From contig JAHHSZ010000079.1 of assembly GCA_020024915.1 (NCBI GenBank), positions 1 through 7,119 on the forward strand: a stretch of 7,119 bases of DNA, in the 5' to 3' direction. Of this stretch, positions 5,720 through 7,119 are shown piece after piece. This DNA is from Fusobacterium sp. (GTDB lineage: Bacteria; Fusobacteriota; Fusobacteriia; Fusobacteriales; Fusobacteriaceae). Under the pieces are notes generated by a model that saw only the letters and a list, made by a program, of their open reading frames with translations, ran no database searches and was not told the DNA's origin. Position 1 is the stretch's first letter, and each line of letters starts with the position of its first letter. A program made the translations under genes and the position numbers.

Positions 5720-7019
5720 AATTGAAAATTTGCTAAATAATTTAAAATCTGAGATAGAGAGAGATTTTTCAGCTTTAATCTCAATTAGGAGTTTAAAAGG
5801 AGAAAAGGAAGAGGGTTATCCTTTTGGAAGAGAGATAGGAAAAGTCTTAGAAACGGGATTAAATATAGGGAAAAAACTAGGATTTAAAACAAGAAATTTA
5901 GATGGTTATGCTGGAATATTGGAGTTGGGAGAATCTGATGACTATATAGGAATTTTTGGACATCTAGATGTGGTTCCAGAGGGTACAGGTTGGAAAACTC
6001 CACCATATACTTTGACAAAAGATAGTGGGAAATTCTATGCTAGAGGTGTATTAGATAATAAAGGACCAATATTAGCTTGTATCTACAGTGTAAAAATTTT
6101 AAGAGAGTTGGGAATAAATTTTAATAGAAAAGTTAGAATAGTTTTGGGAACAGATGAAGAGAGTGGAATGAGTGACATGAACTACTATCTTTCTAAGGAG
6201 AAGCCCCCAGTTATGGGATTTACTCCTGATTGTAAGTTTCCAGTAGTATATGGAGAGAATGGGGTATTGAGAATAAAACTTACTTATCCTCTACTTGAGG
6301 GAAAAAGTCATAGATTAGAGAGAATAGAGGGAGAGTATTCAAAAGCTTTTATTCCAGATTATACAAAAATCTGTTATCAAAATGGTGAAAAAATAGAAGA
6401 AATAGTTGGTGAAGGGAAAAAAGCTCCTTCAAATAATCCATACTTAGGAAGCAACTCGCTAATTAATGCTATCTCTTCAATTTCAGATGAGATATTGGAA
6501 AAATTAGATGCTGGATCTGCTTTTAAAGAGATATTGGATCTATTTTCAGATGTTTATGGAGAGAGATTGGGAATAAAGTATAAGAATCCTGAGACAGGAG
6601 AGGTCTTAGTGAGCTTGTATGAGATTAAGAAAAATGAGGGAAAACTAGAGGTATATTTAAGTGTAAGATACCCTGTTAATTGTAGTGAAAAAATTATAGT
6701 TGAAGAGATTGAAAAAAGAGTTAGTGGTAAGTTTGAAATTGAATTTTCAATGCCAAGTGTAGTTAAGGATAGAGAGGGTGAAATGGTTAGAAAGATGTCT
6801 GAAGCATATTTGGAGATGACTAACCTAGATAGCACTCCAGTTACTACTACAGGTGGAACTTATGCTAGAAAAGTACCTAATATAGTAGCTTTTGGACCAT
6901 CTTTTCCAAATGAAAAAGGAATTGCTCACAACAGAGATGAATATATAGAAGAGGAGCATTTTTATAAATTAATAAAAATATATGCTTTGGCAATTTATAA
7001 GTTACTAGAGATAGAATAA
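5700..7019 (+). CDS. M20 family metallopeptidase, PepV/Sapep dipeptidase-like
   Basis: This protein of about 439 residues belongs to the dinuclear zinc/manganese M20 amidohydrolases closest to PepV, normally cytoplasmic dipeptidases. Metal ligands and catalytic residues follow PepV in order: His88 and Asp90 in GHLDVVP, Asp119 in ARGVLDNKGP, Glu153 and Glu154 in GTDEESG, Asp177 in FTPDCKFP, and His410 in IAHNRDEY. The lid domain (about 180-380) contains VRYP at 322-325. In the lid segment GKKAPSNNP (239-247), the position of the usual catalytic AH histidine (His269 of PepV) is Pro243, which is unexpected. PepV has about 470 residues, so this one is slightly short. The start is either TTG 5700 or GTG 5709 (436 residues); neither has a clear ribosome site, so translation is probably coupled to the overlapping GrdB-like gene. 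In this operon the substrate may be an amide-containing product of the PTS cargo rather than a plain dipeptide. Confidence 0.88.
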   Translation: MSAVKNKIENLLNNLKSEIERDFSALISIRSLKGEKEEGYPFGREIGKVLETGLNIGKKLGFKTRNLDGYAGILELGESDDYIGIFGHLDVVPEGTGWKTPPYTLTKDSGKFYARGVLDNKGPILACIYSVKILRELGINFNRKVRIVLGTDEESGMSDMNYYLSKEKPPVMGFTPDCKFPVVYGENGVLRIKLTYPLLEGKSHRLERIEGEYSKAFIPDYTKICYQNGEKIEEIVGEGKKAPSNNPYLGSNSLINAISSISDEILEKLDAGSAFKEILDLFSDVYGERLGIKYKNPETGEVLVSLYEIKKNEGKLEVYLSVRYPVNCSEKIIVEEIEKRVSGKFEIEFSMPSVVKDREGEMVRKMSEAYLEMTNLDSTPVTTTGGTYARKVPNIVAFGPSFPNEKGIAHNRDEYIEEEHFYKLIKIYALAIYKLLEIE

Positions 7020-7022
7020 TAA

Positions 7023-7061
7023 AAAAAAGACTGAGGAGTTTGAGATTCTTCAGTCTTTTTT
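7023..7061. terminator. Strong bidirectional terminator
   Basis: A long stem pairs 7023-7038 with 7046-7061 around a seven-base loop. Its core is GACTGA with TCAGTC, extended by two G-T wobbles inward and by an A run against six T outward. It starts a few bases after the M20 stop. The A run makes T-tail termination possible on the minus strand too, matching the convergent gene that ends at 7066. Confidence 0.88.
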
Positions 7062-7065
7062 ATAC

Positions 7066-7119
7066 TCATGCAATGAATTGTACAGCGATAGCATGTTTAA
7101 GAGAACCATTAAGAGCAGT
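7066..7119 (-). CDS. 3' end of an unidentified convergent gene (partial)
   Basis: On the minus strand an open frame enters from the window edge, encodes TALNGSLKHAIAVQFIA, and stops at TGA (7068-7066), five bases before the shared terminator. The codons (GGT, TCT, CTT, GTA, ATC, TTC, GCT) resemble those of a well-expressed gene. Seventeen residues are too few to name a family. The stop placed next to a bidirectional terminator is the main evidence that this is real coding sequence. Confidence 0.5.
   Translation of the reverse strand, partial: TALNGSLKHAIAVQFIA

Noticed and set aside
5263..5784. Minus-strand open frames opposite the GrdB-like gene and the start of the M20 gene
   Set aside because: They lie antisense to well-supported genes, have no ribosome site I can see, and their composition mirrors the coding strand.
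6554..6835. Minus-strand open frame inside the M20 peptidase gene
   Set aside because: Antisense shadow of a conserved metallopeptidase lid region, with no start signal of its own.
7066..7119. Naming the partial gene at the right edge, for example as a sugar kinase because of LKHAI
   Set aside because: Seventeen residues give no reliable family match, so only an unidentified 3' end is reported.

Overview
The window is low-GC DNA with short intergenic gaps, AGA-rich arginine usage, many GAGAGA-type codon runs and ATG/TTG starts behind GGAGG-type ribosome sites. Together with the gene content (secreted nuclease, M32 carboxypeptidase, a GrdB-type reductase fragment and a PTS) this suggests a fermentative, amino-acid- and sugar-using anaerobe, most likely a Fusobacterium (Fusobacteriota). 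A low-GC clostridial host is the main alternative. The assignment rests on style and gene content, not on a marker gene.

Left block (1-2206, + strand): an extended -10 promoter drives a tight three-gene operon. It encodes a secreted thermonuclease-like protein, an M32 (Taq-type) zinc carboxypeptidase with all family motifs intact, and a 50-residue two-helix membrane protein. The operon ends in a hairpin terminator that also faces the convergent gene on the other strand. The first two genes fit scavenging of nucleic acid and peptides.

Middle block (2215-3553): a minus-strand gene encodes a protein resembling the Rep_3 (RepB-type) tandem winged-helix initiators of iteron plasmids, with about 155 extra C-terminal residues. 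It starts at a TTG behind a near-perfect Shine-Dalgarno. No other plasmid gene is seen. It is divergent from the next operon across a 202-base gap with back-to-back promoters and four same-orientation TGAAAT hexamers. This is where a PTS operon usually keeps its regulator, so the protein may be a plasmid initiator fold reused as a transcription factor, or a resident replication-type element.

Right block (3554-7061, + strand): one strong promoter (TTGACA, 17-base spacer, TATATT) drives four tightly packed genes. They encode PTS IIB and IIC of the lactose/cellobiose/diacetylchitobiose class, a free-standing protein matching only the N-terminal half of the glycine/sarcosine/betaine reductase selenoprotein B family (GrdB), and an M20 PepV/Sapep-type metallopeptidase. 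There is no IIA gene and no phospho-glycosidase. Two hallmark histidines appear replaced: the IIC GIHG histidine is Asn252, and the M20 lid-domain AH histidine is Pro243, while the M20 metal ligands are intact. My inference is an uncharacterised uptake-and-processing route for a small substrate, perhaps an amino-acid- or amide-linked sugar. A strong bidirectional terminator closes the block, and the last bases hold the 3' end of an unidentified convergent gene.
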